Assembly: GCA_951799405.1 (NCBI GenBank)
Contig: OX637332.1
Location: 10,731,001 to 10,795,000, forward strand
Source of the DNA: Agapetus fuscipes
Lineage: Eukaryota > Arthropoda > Insecta > Trichoptera > Glossosomatidae
Reading direction: 5' to 3'
DNA: 64,000 nt
Numbering within the stretch: the stretch's first letter is position 1; every line of letters begins with the position of its first letter. Below are positions 24,423 through 36,500 of this stretch, in pieces. The notes beneath the pieces were generated by a model. That model made no database searches, was not told where the DNA came from, and saw only the letters and a list, made by a program, of their open reading frames with translations. A program made the position numbers and the translations under genes.

Positions 24423-24732
24423 TCACCTGTGTGATTCAAGGCCTGTTATTCCAATAATTGCGTAAAACCTGTGATAGTCCATTTGCAATAGTTTTCCCAA
24501 TGATTCATTTTTATTAATTGACTGAACTTCACCATGGGCTTGAATTTGGATAAAAAATTCTGTCAACCATAGAAATCTTTCTTTCGGAGATTTGCAGTGA
24601 ATATTCATTTGAGTTTTACTAGAAACTTGAACTTGCGGAGTACAATATCTCGAATGTTTACAGATTTGACTTGTTGCTTGCTCTATTGAACTAGCATAGC
24701 TTAAAGGTAATCCGAAACCTGCTTAAATTAAT
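24423..24732 (-). other. Unrecognised minus-strand open frame with splice-like ends
   Basis: A stretch of about 100 codons is open between an AG (TTTAAGCAG|GTTTC) and a donor-like CACAG|GTGAAA. The product includes GFGLPLSYASSIEQATSQ, CKSPKERFLWLTEFF and LLQMDYHRFYAIIGITG. The text looks protein-like but I do not recognise a family. The acceptor has almost no pyrimidine tract. An open frame of this length is expected once or twice by chance in 64 kb of AT-rich DNA, so this is only a candidate exon or old coding relic. Confidence 0.15.
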
Positions 24733-25394
24733 TCTGTATTGAGATTTTGAAATTCCCTTGAATTTTATCAAAATTACGATTTAAAAAAAAAACACAATTA
24801 TATAATGCAACAATACAAAAATAAATTACCCTTTACTTTTCAAAAAATATATATTTCAATTTGCATGTTTTTTTTGTTACCAGATAATTTTATCTAAAAC
24901 ATTATTTTTACTGTCAACTTTCTCGTAATTTTTGAAACTTTTTTGATATAAAATAAAAACTATTACGAGGAAAACTAAGAAGGCCTCAAAATCCAAGAGC
25001 ATTATTTCTCGACATCCTTCTACAGAAAGTTTTATTCAAGAAAGAAGAACCTACATGAAAACTTTGTACTATTTACATACATTTTATTAGTTATAGAATT
25101 TAGAAGCATGGGATTAATTAAGTTTAAAATCGTTTTCTACCTACATATATATTAATATCATAACATGAGATCAAACATCTGGTGGAAAATGTATTTTAAG
25201 ATCATTATAACCCGAATATTATCTCAGCATAATTATGTGATTTTGTAACACTTCGTATTCAAAACCTTTTATTTTAAGAAATTACGATACGAATTCAGCA
25301 TATTTTACAATAATGAAAAAAAACAGTTATTGGTGAAAGTAGGTACATCAGAAGAAATGGCGTTGTATCTTGGTAAATATATTTTAATACTTAC

Positions 25395-25464
25395 CTCTGC
25401 TGTTTCAGAAATACTGACGTATAAATTGATGCGATTCCTATGTAAGTGACTTCAAGGAACTTAC
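25395..25464 (-). other. Candidate 70-nt exon or recursive splice site
   Basis: On the minus strand a long pyrimidine run, TTTCTTTTTTTCAG, is followed at once by GTAAGT, and 70 nt later by CAGAG|GTAAGT. The first junction matches the ratchet-point consensus (pyrimidines, CAG, GTAAGT) known from long insect introns; the second is the kind of donor that defines a recursive-splice exon. Read as a coding exon it is open in one frame only. That frame needs entry phase 1, which is the exit phase of the exon at 60022-60132, and it exits in phase 2. It would encode about 22 residues (KFLEVTYIGIASIYTSVF...). The signals are seen; the function is inferred. It could still be chance. Confidence 0.4.
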
Positions 25465-26439
25465 CTGAAAAAAAGAAACATCAAACTATTAGAGTCTGGA
25501 ATTGAAAATAGCATGAAAAATAGACCAAAAAATGTTAATAAACAATGAAAATCTTAAAATAAAATTAAAAAAGTTTTTAAAGGAAGTTGAAACGTGTACC
25601 ATATTTTCACCGTCAAGGTGGTCAGTCACATGGCAGCCTATTTTTATTCTAAATAGTGTTTCAAATACATAGATACATTTTTTCTTCACAAAAAAAAGGA
25701 TGAAAATGGAAAAGAGGACATGGAATATTAAACAAGCATCATCTACGTGCAGAAAGGGTACCTTCTAAATTCATTGGCTACGTCACCAAAGCAAGCTCGA
25801 AAATAATGTAAGTTCTATCATCACGGTTCGTCTAATATCTGAAAAGTGTACTTAATTATAATCTGAAAGCATTCTGCCAACTGAGCTATCGAACAAATCA
25901 GCTAAGCTTGATTACAAATATTGAGTTATCAAATACAGAGTGAGAATAAGAGAAGAGTGTGTATGAAGAAAGGGATGAATGATGAAAGAGATATGCAAGG
26001 ACAAAAAAAAAGGGGAGACGCATCTGAAGAGGTACCGGCCACCCCTAGTGAAACGGTGGCAGCAGGATACAGTAATCGTAGCAACTTAAAATAATTAATA
26101 GTTATTTTTCACAAAAAAAATGGATACACTTTGAAATATTATCATTTGTGACGCAGACATCGACAAATTCTTTCGCGAGAAATTTAGACACGCGAGAAAG
26201 AAGACGCGCTAATTTCAGTGGAGAGGTCCTCGTCTAGCGCTAGCGAGCAGCCTCACAAAGAGACTAAGAATCCAATGCAGAAGGGAGAGAAGTCCTTCAC
26301 AGCGCTCGGGGAGGAGACAACTATAGACAGGTGATACAGTCTCTTACCTGCTAGCAAGAAGAAATGAACAGTTTCACCATTAAAGCATGCAGAAAAGTTA
26401 CATGTTGAAAAATAAGAGTTTATTATTTACGAGTAGAAA

Positions 26440-26695
26440 GTAGGGATGATGAAAGACTTACAAAGTGTATATACAGTGGAAGTGTGAGAGAAAAATAGGA
26501 ATATGAAAGACCGTGAAAAGTGTGGCTTTATTAGAGTGGTTAAATTGTGAAAGAATGGGATAAAGAGATTGAATTTCAAATAAGAATGTGTTGAAAAGGT
26601 GATAGATATAAATTAATGGATATGTATGGAAAAGGTGATGTAAGAAATGGAGGCAACTCTGCAGAGGCTCTGGTGACCTCTAGAAATGAGTTATA
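26440..26695 (+). mobile_element. RTE-like LINE, decayed fragment
   Basis: GGAGGCAACTCTGCAGAGGC and GAAAGAATGGGATAAAGAGA match the 14098 copy with many indels. Other short scraps of the family are at 3355-3515 (minus), 30708-30745 (minus), 30908-30975 (minus), 39120-39165 (minus) and 43325-43440 (plus). Confidence 0.7.
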
Positions 26696-26699
26696 GAAT

Positions 26700-28445
26700 A
26701 CGAGAGAATAGATCTGATGGTATATTTTACATTATTAAGCTTTACTGTGAAGGAAAAAATCCAAAATCTTTCAATTTTAATAAAAAGAAACCAAAAACTA
26801 TTGGAAAATGCTTTAGGCATTTTAGACCTTTTACGTCAAAGAATTATGAAAAGTCAGCGCTGGAATTGTTTTGTTACATCACGGAAAATTCTTTACTATA
26901 GTTTAACGGTGCTATTCTCAAATAGCAAAGCCATGACTCATTCGCAGCCTACAGCGAATTTTCTATGCAAAAAATCGATGATCTATAGTAGATGCATAAA
27001 ATTATTTGTGAATAGCACTGTAAGAGTTTACTGTTCTTTTGCGATATTATTGCTCAATAAATAGTTTACTCAACAAAACACTGAGAAGAAACGCTGCGTT
27101 GTATACGTATTTCTATTAATGTACACATTTATTAAGTACATTACAGTGTGCATGAAAAAATTAAAAATATTTTAGTATAGTAAACTGTGTTACCACTTTA
27201 TCAACCCTTCTGGAATAAAAACAAAGTTTTATTTAACAAACAGCCAAGTTCACACTATTTCCCCGGAAATTACAACAACAAAACGAGTCTCACTTTTTTC
27301 TTGAATTTATTACGCCATATAACCTACTTAAGGGGTTTGTTTTCATACGATTAATTGAAATTAACCCAGTTTGCTGAGACACATATTATAAGAAACATCC
27401 ATGACTTACGAAATATCAACACTAAGGAAGAAAGTTCTTGAATGAAATCTTGAAACTTTATTGAATAAAGAAAATGTTCCAAATTGCATTATCGATGCAA
27501 AACCACAATATATTTTTTTCAATTTCAGTACATTCAAAAGTGTCGATTTTTTCCTAATACAAATCTTTTAAGATTACATACAGACCTTTATGATTCTAGT
27601 GGTGGAAGGATTGTCAATTTAAAAATGCAAATGTGTATAATATTTTTTAAGCACTTGTTGCTTCGTTCAGTGAAACATTTATATTCATCAGGTAGTTTTT
27701 CACATTTCAATAGTCATTGTTGTTTTCCGTATCAAACAATAGGTACTGATTGCAAACATTTAAAGAGGTGCTTATCTTCTTAGCTACCCCAATCAAACAA
27801 CCTTCAGATATTTTCGATTGGAGGTATTGTCTCCATATCTTGTGTCATTTCATGCATAGAAAATATCATTTACACGGAAATAAAATGTAAGTATTGAAGC
27901 TTAGAAAACAATAATAAATAAAATAAATCTTATATCTGATGGATAGTTTAAGCACCGAAAGTTTTCGTTATCTTTCGTTATTTTTTACATAAAAAATAAT
28001 AAAAATAATCAGTGTTGCGGATAAAGAAAAACTTGTTTTTTTCTTTCAGATAATAATAAATTTTCATTATGAAGCTTATTTTACAATACTAACATTACTT
28101 GATATTTATTTTTAAATTTACACTTTTATTAACTTTTAGTATTTCGTTAACGCTGCTTCTTAACTATAATATTGTAATTGGCTAAAGTAATATGGTAGGA
28201 CATTTTTACTAAACCGTTATACTAAAGAAAACTAATTTCATTGTTTTTCTTCCATGAGATCAAATAAAGGAATGATTACATTACGGGTATGGGGTTTCAT
28301 TTTGATTTGTTTAGATTATAAGATGATGTTCAAAATATCTGCATGTTGGTGATTTTAGGCGATGCTTGGCATTAAACTGTCGCGCGAGACTCTGGCATTT
28401 TTTAAAACCGAGACCCTGAGACTTGCTGAATATTCATTTGGGACT
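26700..28445. other. No feature recognised
   Basis: AT-rich unique sequence. Frames such as 26717-27064 are low-complexity and Lys/Phe-rich. A weak resemblance exists between 26905-27015 and 20230-20340 (ATTCTCAAAYAGCAAAGYCA), an unnamed old repeat. Confidence 0.45.
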
Positions 28446-28448
28446 CTT

Positions 28449-28620
28449 GGGGCGCTTAATTTAGTGGAAAGACGTATAATAGCCGCGTGCGAGACGGCTG
28501 CAGGTTGAATCTGACCAAGACAGTGTGCATATGCGCTGTTCGGCTAAGTTCCTTACGACCTTCAGGCGACGAGATAGCGATTCGTGTCCAAAAATAATCG
28601 AGGGGAGTTAAAGCATTATT
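28449..28620 (+). mobile_element. Possible third tRNA-derived SINE
   Basis: GCTTAATTTAGTGGAAAG and GGTTGAATCTG are spaced like Pol III boxes A and B. The 3' part reads GCGATTCGTGTCCAAAAATA; CGTGTCCAAAAATAA is shared with the hammerhead-like element at 22282-22480. Confidence 0.45.
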
Positions 28621-29309
28621 GTATGCAATGCAATAATATCTGTAAAATTATCTAAAGAGAGAATGAAAATACGATATGTAAGTCGCACATGCTGCGTGTT
28701 TACTCACAAAATACAAACTCAAATCTCAACTAAAACAACTTTTATCACCGTTCCCTGAAACAGGTGTGCAATAGACAAAGTTAGCCACTTTTTACAGTTT
28801 GGAATGTCAGCCTCATACCAACCTATTAGTAACGAAATTAGCCTACGAATGCTTGTTTTGAGAACCGTCCTTATGTCATTCTATGTACGTATACAAAGAG
28901 CTAAAGCTGTCTGTAGCGCAGACTTGGATCAGAGCCGTCGAACTGAGCAGGTAAAAAACAGCTCTGTAATCGAACCAAATGTGAGCGGAATCTTAAAATA
29001 AATTGTGTAAACTAAATTAACCGAAGTTTTAATCAATTTGAACCCGTTAATAGTAACAAGACTAACAATAGAAACAATGGTGTTAGTGCCTGTGGAACTA
29101 TACCATGATGGCATGCCTGTGTGCTTACTCTGCGACATACACATTCATCAACTATTTTTTGCTGACTGGCCTCATCTGAATGATCTTTTCGGCTTGGCGG
29201 GGCTAAGAAAAAACCGCTTTGTCCTTCGCAGGATGACTCGCTGACCTTATAGTACTAATGTCTCAAGCCAAGCCCTACCTACAGTAGCCCAAGTTTAAAA
29301 ATGTGGGAG

Positions 29310-29780
29310 GATAGAACGGCACTGTGACAAGATGACACATGACAGAACGACACATGACAGAACATCACAATGACAGTACATCACATGGCAAATCATCACT
29401 ACTAGAAAACATCACATGACGTACTTAAAACACAACATACCATAAACGGCACATGAAAAAACATCACATGACAAAACAACACAAACATTTATTTTGCTTC
29501 CACTCGCCATATGCGACTCTTTCGGGGATATCACGGTAAGAAGTTGCTCTTTATGTGCAATTTCTTTAGTGTGTTATCATCTAAGAATGATAATCGGGGG
29601 CATTACTTTTTTTATAAGCTTAAATATAAGGACCATATAATTTAGATATCAGTTCCATTTTCTAATGTCTAACTTTTTTGTCATGCCGTTTATGGTGCTT
29701 TATGTTTTGTGATGTAATGCAATGTTTTGTCATGTGTCGTTATGTCATGTGTCGTTTTCCCACTGCGTCGTTCTATCATG
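29310..29780. repeat. Inverted CATGACA-rich arms around a SINE piece
   Basis: The left arm (29310-29480) is a degenerate repeat of ACATCACATGACAAAACA-like units. The right arm (29680-29780) has the complementary TTTTGTCATGTGTCGTTATG-like units. A plus-strand T1 SINE fragment (29500-29562, CTCGCCATATGCGACTCTTT) lies between them. This is a fold-back structure of unknown origin next to the hAT element. Confidence 0.65.
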
Positions 29781-29931
29781 GAACAGCTTAAAACTTTACA
29801 TTGAAACTCAAACATAGCGTCCAGGGCTGTAGCTAGAGTCGAATTTGAGGTAGGGCAGCATTGGTTACAGGTAGGGCGGAAGTAAAAAAAATATCATAAT
29901 ATCTGCCCTCGAAGCACGGGCTCCTAAATCA

Positions 29932-30016
29932 ATCACCATGTACATCACTGACCTAGAGGTCAGTGATGTGACTAGAGGTCAGTGATGACCTAGAGGTCAG
30001 TGATGTACATGGTGAT
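29932..30016. repeat. Nested palindrome
   Basis: ATCACCATGTACATCACTGA and its complement enclose three repeats of AGAGGTCAGTGATG, giving alternative hairpins. It lies near the left end of the hAT element. Confidence 0.9.
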
Positions 30017-31011
30017 TTTTCGATTTCCCACAAAATAATAAAATAATGAGAATTTTGAAAAAAAAATCACGTACAAATTATTTGGTTAGCCAAAACTATT
30101 TAAGAGGCTACCGTCCTCAAACGCCGGTGAGTTTTGAGCGCTATATATACCTAGTGTTATGGTTTGCTCTCCATTCTCGAAATCCAAATAAAAGGCATGT
30201 CTCACATAAACAGTACAATGAATGTATAAATTAAGGATTAAAGATTTGAGCACATACTGTCGTGACACACAAGGCAAAAAATTATTAGTTTTTGCATTGT
30301 GTGTCACAACATCTTGTGTTCAATACTTTTCCCTCTGTCTGGTAGATGCGAGCCGTGAGACAGAAATATTTTTGTCCCTTTCTACTTTGACGTGATATGG
30401 TAACTAAAAGTTTTGCACGCAAAAATGACTTTGGTGTTATTTATTTTGACTAATAATGTTACATTGCCTCAAATTATACTATATGTGTACAGATCTAGGA
30501 TGGCGATGTCCCTTTCACAAATTTCTATTGCACAGGGTTACTCCTCGTTCACCGAAAACTAATTTAAAAAAAGAGTTTCATATACTCTACAATCTACATT
30601 ATTAGAAATCTACCAATTATTTAATGTTTTCAAATTGTAATTTAAGCAACGCCCTAAATGACTACAGCATGAGTTCTCAATATTTTTCGGATGACGACTT
30701 GTATCCAGTCGTTATTCCGCTAGGGGTGGCCAGTACCTCTGTAGATATATATCCACTTTATTTATTTGTTCATTTTCTAGTTTGGTTTTTATTTGTAAGT
30801 TCACATTCAGCATTTGTAAGCGCGAACTAACACGTGTTTGTGGGCATGCATTTGATACGAGTTTTGATTGTTAATTTAGCTTTGCAACTTCGATTATAGA
30901 TTATTACAGACTGTAACTGTAACTCTGTCACCATTCCGCTAGGGGTGGCCAGAGCCTCTGCAGAGTTGCCTCATTTTCAATATCGACGGACTTTGGTCGT
31001 TTTCAATATAG

Positions 31012-31238
31012 CTTATTCGATCTCTGTTACAAAGATGTATTGACATTCAAGGCTTATTCATATTTAATGCACGCCTATAATATGCAGGCACATCTAAATT
31101 CACGCTTACACATGTTGCATGTGTACCTACATACATTTTTTTTTACTTTCTCTGAAATAGCGGTGACATTGGCAAGTAAAAACATTTTTTACAGCATGGG
31201 TGGTCAGCCACATGCCAACCTACAAGTCAAAGAACACA
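31012..31238 (-). repeat. F repeats in the centre of the window
   Basis: Minus copy inside the hAT element. Other copies: 28681-28837 (minus), 30765-30903 (plus), 37243-37425 (minus), 37799-37984 (plus), 44172-44360 (minus), 44731-45090 (minus, split), 48575-48705 (plus), 49208-49405 (plus). Confidence 0.8.
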
Positions 31239-31257
31239 AATATATGATCAACTCAAC

Positions 31258-31312
31258 TTAACTAAGCTACACATATAGTGAAGCTTCTTGCCGCGTTATT
31301 GTCTATCCAGAC
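31258..31312 (-). mobile_element. tRNA-SINE T1, 3' fragment
   Basis: TTAACTAAGCTACACATATA and CTTCTTGCCGCGTTATTG match the SINE tail; it lies inside the hAT element. Confidence 0.75.
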
Positions 31313-32897
31313 AAATTTGGTTGGTGAAGACAATTTTAATTCACAAAACTATTTATGAAGAAGAATGGTTCAACTTCAAAACTATCGATATATTTTTTTT
31401 AAATCAAGAAAAAAACCCATTAAGTTAAAGATTGCGACCCTGGTGCGTGAGCCAATGGATTCACACACACACGTCAAAATCGGATGTTGTATGGGTAAGC
31501 TCGCGCGCCGAAAATTTCTTAGACAATGGGACGTGCTCTCAGCTCTGCATCTCAAGCTCGAATGTCGTTAAAACGAAATAAACAGCCGCTTTTATTCTGT
31601 AGCTTTTCGCCTAGCAAAATTGTATGGCATTTTCGGAGCTGTTTTTTTATTGTATTTTGTTAAATTAACATGCATTATCACGAAAAAAAAATGCGGTCAA
31701 CTTTGAGTTTGATTAATAAACTTACTATTCATATATATTTTTTGTATACTTTCATTCATAAAATTCAAGTTATTCATTGAACCCAAATAGCATTATTTCG
31801 TAATATTTCATAAGTTTGTGTACATTTTGACAGAATTCAATTAACTTTTATCATTTTTGGAAACGGTCAATCTGTAAAGTATACATTTCTTTATTTTATT
31901 CTGACAGTAACAGATTAAAAAAAAAAAGTAAACGTAATGGACATTTAAAACCCAGAACACCGTTTTGGACGTATTCGCTCTATGGGGTCTTAATAAAAAA
32001 AATATTAAAAAAAAAGTGAAATCTCTCCATTAACATAATAATAAAAATGTTATTAAAAATGCGAAGGACTTCGTTCGGATCAACTTATTTTGTTTTTTTT
32101 TTTCAAAGATTAGAAATACCATGCCAGCCATTCTCTCTTGACCCATTGACAGTCTTTGAGGCCTATTGACTGCAGTTAAAGTTGAAAATTTCAACTTTAA
32201 GATTTCGTGTTGCCAGTATATAAAAAAAAGTGTGACAGCTGGAGTTTACCCACATATGTAGGTAGGTACCTACTCTTTGAGTTTAGGTACCCATCTTTTC
32301 CTACTGCGTAAAGTTTGGTTAATTTCTACATTTTTTTAATCTCAAACTATGAACAAACAATTTAAGTAATTATAATAATTTGTCTTAGTTTTTGGTATTT
32401 TTAAGGTAGGGCATTGTGATTTTAAGGTAGGGCATTGCCCCACAATGCCCCCCCCTAGCTACGGCCCTGATAGCGTCGCACCAAAAATGTAAAGAAATTA
32501 AAACGATCACTAAAAGTGTTGTTTTAAAAAATACGGTTTTTTTTTGTGAACGTTTCGGTCGAGTTTTTTGTTCTTGAGGTACAGACCGCTTGACAAAGTA
32601 ATTGTGCGCCTAACTAGTTCTTAAAGACAACACTTTTCGGGCGACCGAAAATGATGCCTGTACGGTCGTTAGCATGATAAAATAAGGTTGTGAGTTGTGA
32701 CGAAGAAGAAATCTTTTTGATTTATTAAATAATATTGCTAATTTTTTTTTTAGAGATTTAAATAGATTTGTGAAGAGGAATGCAATTCACCAACCTATTC
32801 TGCCGGCCAGAAACAGGTATTAATATCATCAATTAATAACTCATTATTGTTTATTTTAATGAATTATTAATTAATAATTACCCAATAACATCTGTTG

Positions 32898-33014
32898 AAC
32901 CATGGTGCCTGTCAAAGTTATGGTCAAATGACCCAGGCGGGGATCGAACCAACGTTGTTTTATTCCAAACATGCTAGAAAGATCAGCCTTCTTGCTCCCC
33001 TCGACCATAGCACC
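32898..33014 (-). mobile_element. tRNA-like SINE head or fragment
   Basis: Minus strand: GGTTCGATCCCCGCCTGGGT is a clean box B. Upstream, GGGGAGCAAGAAGGCTGATC could include a decayed box A. The ends CGGTGCTATGGTC and ACCATGGTGCC are loosely complementary. It is a tRNA-derived repeat or tRNA relic; no good cloverleaf was found. Confidence 0.4.
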
Positions 33015-33569
33015 GACTTAATTCAATGAATGATAAAATAAGTAATTTTATTTTTGTATAATACTTGATACTCTTAGTGCACTAATCTATCCCTTATCTT
33101 TATAAAAAGCAACGGCCTCCCCATACAAAATAGTTGTGCGTTAATGGCATTCAAACTGAAGAACTCCTGAACAGATGCACGTCATATTCACAACAAATAT
33201 TGTTCAGGACTTGGGATGTGCTTCCTCATCATTAGTAGATTTTAAATTGTTGTTTTTTAAATAAATAAACATGATCAATCACAACACCTTTTTTTGTAAA
33301 ACCTATGCGAGAAACAAAACTCATTTTGACATTCGAATTTCAAATAAATTGCCAGCACTTCAACATAGGCTTCAAAGTTGCCATCGTTGCCATTGCCAAG
33401 TCGATTCTTTTTCGGTTGAATTCCGTTGAGTACCTACCTATATTCTTTATTTATTTCAAAATTATACTTCAACCAGTTATAACATGTATTTTTTAGAAAT
33501 AATGACGATCGATTAGGTCAACTTTTTATATGAAACCGTACTTATTGCGGCATTTAATTTTTTTAAAGT

Positions 33570-36500
33570 ATTATTACAATATACAATCTAAGTTGCATAG
33601 ACGCATTAACATTTATAATTCATATCCAATGCACTCCTCTTCGGAGACACGAGTGAGTTTGCGCTTACAAATCCTGCATGTGTATTTACAAATAAAAATT
33701 TCAGCCTCTCATGACCATAATAAGCCCTGCAACTTTTGCTGACCTTTTCAGAAACAGGGGACACATTTGTTAAGTGAACCCATTTATGCGATATGGGTGG
33801 TAAGCCTCATACTGACCCTTAAGTCAAGGAATTTGAGTTTGAAAAATCCTTAAACAACGGTAATCTTAATTTATAATCTAAAGTTGCAAAAAAAGTTATT
33901 TGATGATTCAAATTGAATGCACGCCCACAAACTGGCAAATGTCATTTCACGCTAACATATAGTTGTGGCGCTTGATTTTTTTTAAATATTAGAATATATA
34001 ATCTAAGTTGCACAGATACAATAACTTTTATAATTCATATTCAATGCATGCCCCCCTGGAGACACGAGTGGGTACGCGCTTATTAATGCTGCATGTGAAC
34101 TTACAAATTAAAATTAAGGCCTCTAATGAACATAAGCCCTGCAACTTTGGCCAACCTTTTCAAAAACAGGGGGAACATTTGTCAAGTGAACCATTTTTTT
34201 CGATATGGGTATTCAAGCTCATACTTACCTATCCGTCAAGGATTTGAGTTTGAAAAATCCTTCAACAACGTTAAATTTAATTTATAATCTAAAGTTGCAA
34301 AAAAAGTTATTTAATGATTCAAATTGAATGCACGCCCACAAACTGGCAAATGTCATTTCACGCTAACATATAGTTGTGGCGCTTGATTTTTTTTAAATAT
34401 TAGAATATATAATCTAAGTTGCACAGACACAATAACTTTTATAATTCATATTCAATGCATGCCCCCCTGGAGACACGAGTGGGTTCGCACTTATAAATGC
34501 TGCATGTTAACTAACAAATTAAAATTAAGGCCTATAATGAACATAAGCCCTGCAACTTTTGCCAACCTTTTCAAAAACAGGGGAAACATTTGTCAAGTGA
34601 ACCATTTTTTGCGTTATGGATATACAGGCTCACACTAATATATAAGTCAAGGAATTTGAGTTTGAAAAATCCTTCAACAACGTTAAATTTAATTTATAAT
34701 CTAAAGTTGCAAAAAAAGTTATTTGATGATTCAAATTGAATGCACGCCCACAAACTGGCAAATGTCATTTAACGCTAACATATAGTTGTGGCGCTTGATT
34801 TTTTTTAATATTAGAATATATAATCTAAGTTGCACAGATACAATAACTTTAATAATTCATATTCGAGACACGAGTGGGTTCGCACTTATAAATGCTGCAT
34901 GTGAACTTACAAATTAAAATAAAGGCCTTTAATGAACATAAGCCCTGCAACTTTTGCCAACCTTTTCAAAAACAGGGGAAACATTTGTCAAGTGAACCAT
35001 TTATTGCGATATGGATATACAGGCTCACACTAATATATAAGTCAAGGAATTTGAGTTTGAAAAATCCTTCAACAAAGTTAAATTTAATTTATAATCTAAA
35101 GTTGCAAAAAAAGTTATTTGATGATTCAAATTGAATGCACGCCCACAAACTGGCAAATGTCATTTCACGCTAACATTATAGTTGTGGCACTTGATTTTTT
35201 TTAAATATTATAATATATAATCTAAGTTGCACAGATACAATAACTTTTATAATTCATATTCAATGCATGCCCCCCTGGAGACACGAGTGGGTACGCGCTT
35301 ATTAATGCTGCATGTGAACTTACAAATTAAAATTAAGGCCTCTAATGAACATAAGCCCTGCAACTTTTGCCAACCTTTTCAAAAACAGGGGAAACATTTG
35401 TCAAGTGAACCATTTTTTGCGATATGGATATACAGGCTCACACTAATATATAAGTCAAGGAATTTGAGTTTGAAAAATCCTTCAACAACGTTAAATTTAA
35501 TTTATAATCTTAAGTTGCAAAAAAAGTTATTTGATGATTCAAATTGAATGCACGCCCACAAACTGGCAAATGTCATTTCACGCTAACATATAGTTGTGGC
35601 GCTTGATTTTTTTAAATATTAGAATATATAATCTAAGTTGCACAGATACAATAACTTTAATAATTCATATTCGAGACACGAGTGGGTTCGCACTTATAAA
35701 TGCTGCATGTGAACTTACAAATTAAAATAAAGGCCTCTAATGAACATAAGCCCTGCAACTTTTGCCAACCTTTTCAAAAACAGGGGAAACATTTGTCAAG
35801 TGAACCATTTTTTGCGATATGGGTATTCAGGCTCATACTTACCTATAAGTCAAGGATTTGAGTTTGAAAAATCCTTCAACAACGTTAAATTTAATTTATA
35901 ATCTAAAGTTGCAAAAAAAGTTATTTGATGATTCAAATTGAATGCACGCCCACAAACTGGCAAATGTCATTTCACGCTAACATATAGTTGTGGCACTTGA
36001 TTTTTTTTAAATATTAGAATATATAATCTAAGTTGCACAGATACAATAACTTTTATAATTCATATTCAATGCATGCCCCCCTGGAGACATGAGTGGGTTC
36101 GCGCTTATAAATGCTGCATGTTAACTTACAAATTAAAATTAAGGCCTCTAATGAACATAAGCCCTGCAACTTTGGCCAACCTTTTCAAAAACAGGGGGAA
36201 CATTTGTCAAGTGAACCATTTTTTGCGATATGGATATACAGGCTCACACTAATATATAAGTCAAGGAATTTGAGTTTGAAAAATCCTTCAACAACGTTAA
36301 ATTTAATTTATAATCTTAAGTTGCAAAAAAAGTTATTTGATGATTCAAATTGAATGCACGCCCACAAACTGGCAAATGTCATTTCACGCTAACATATAGT
36401 TGTGGCGCTTGATTTTTTTAAATATTAGAATATATAATCTAAGTTGCACAGATACAATAACTTTAATAATTCATATTCGAGACACGAGTGGGTTCGCACT

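Larger units (their letters stand above)
29822..32469. mobile_element. hAT-type DNA transposon shell, 2.65 kb
   Basis: Terminal inverted repeats CAGGGCTGTAGCTAG (left) and CTAGCTACGGCCCTG (right) are bounded by perfect 8-bp duplications ATAGCGTC (29814-29821 and 32470-32477), the signature of the hAT superfamily. Both ends repeat GGTAGGGCA just inside. No transposase motif was seen. The interior is itself full of insertions: RTE fragments at 30708 and 30908, F repeats at 30765 and 31012, and a SINE piece at 31258. The perfect duplication contrasts with this interior, so I think it moved as a non-autonomous carrier or its interior decayed heavily. Confidence 0.88.

Noticed and set aside
33530..36353. 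Repeated small proteins (MHRYNNFYNSYSMHAPLETR...)
   Set aside because: They recur only because the DNA is a tandem satellite of F repeats; frames are not conserved between units.
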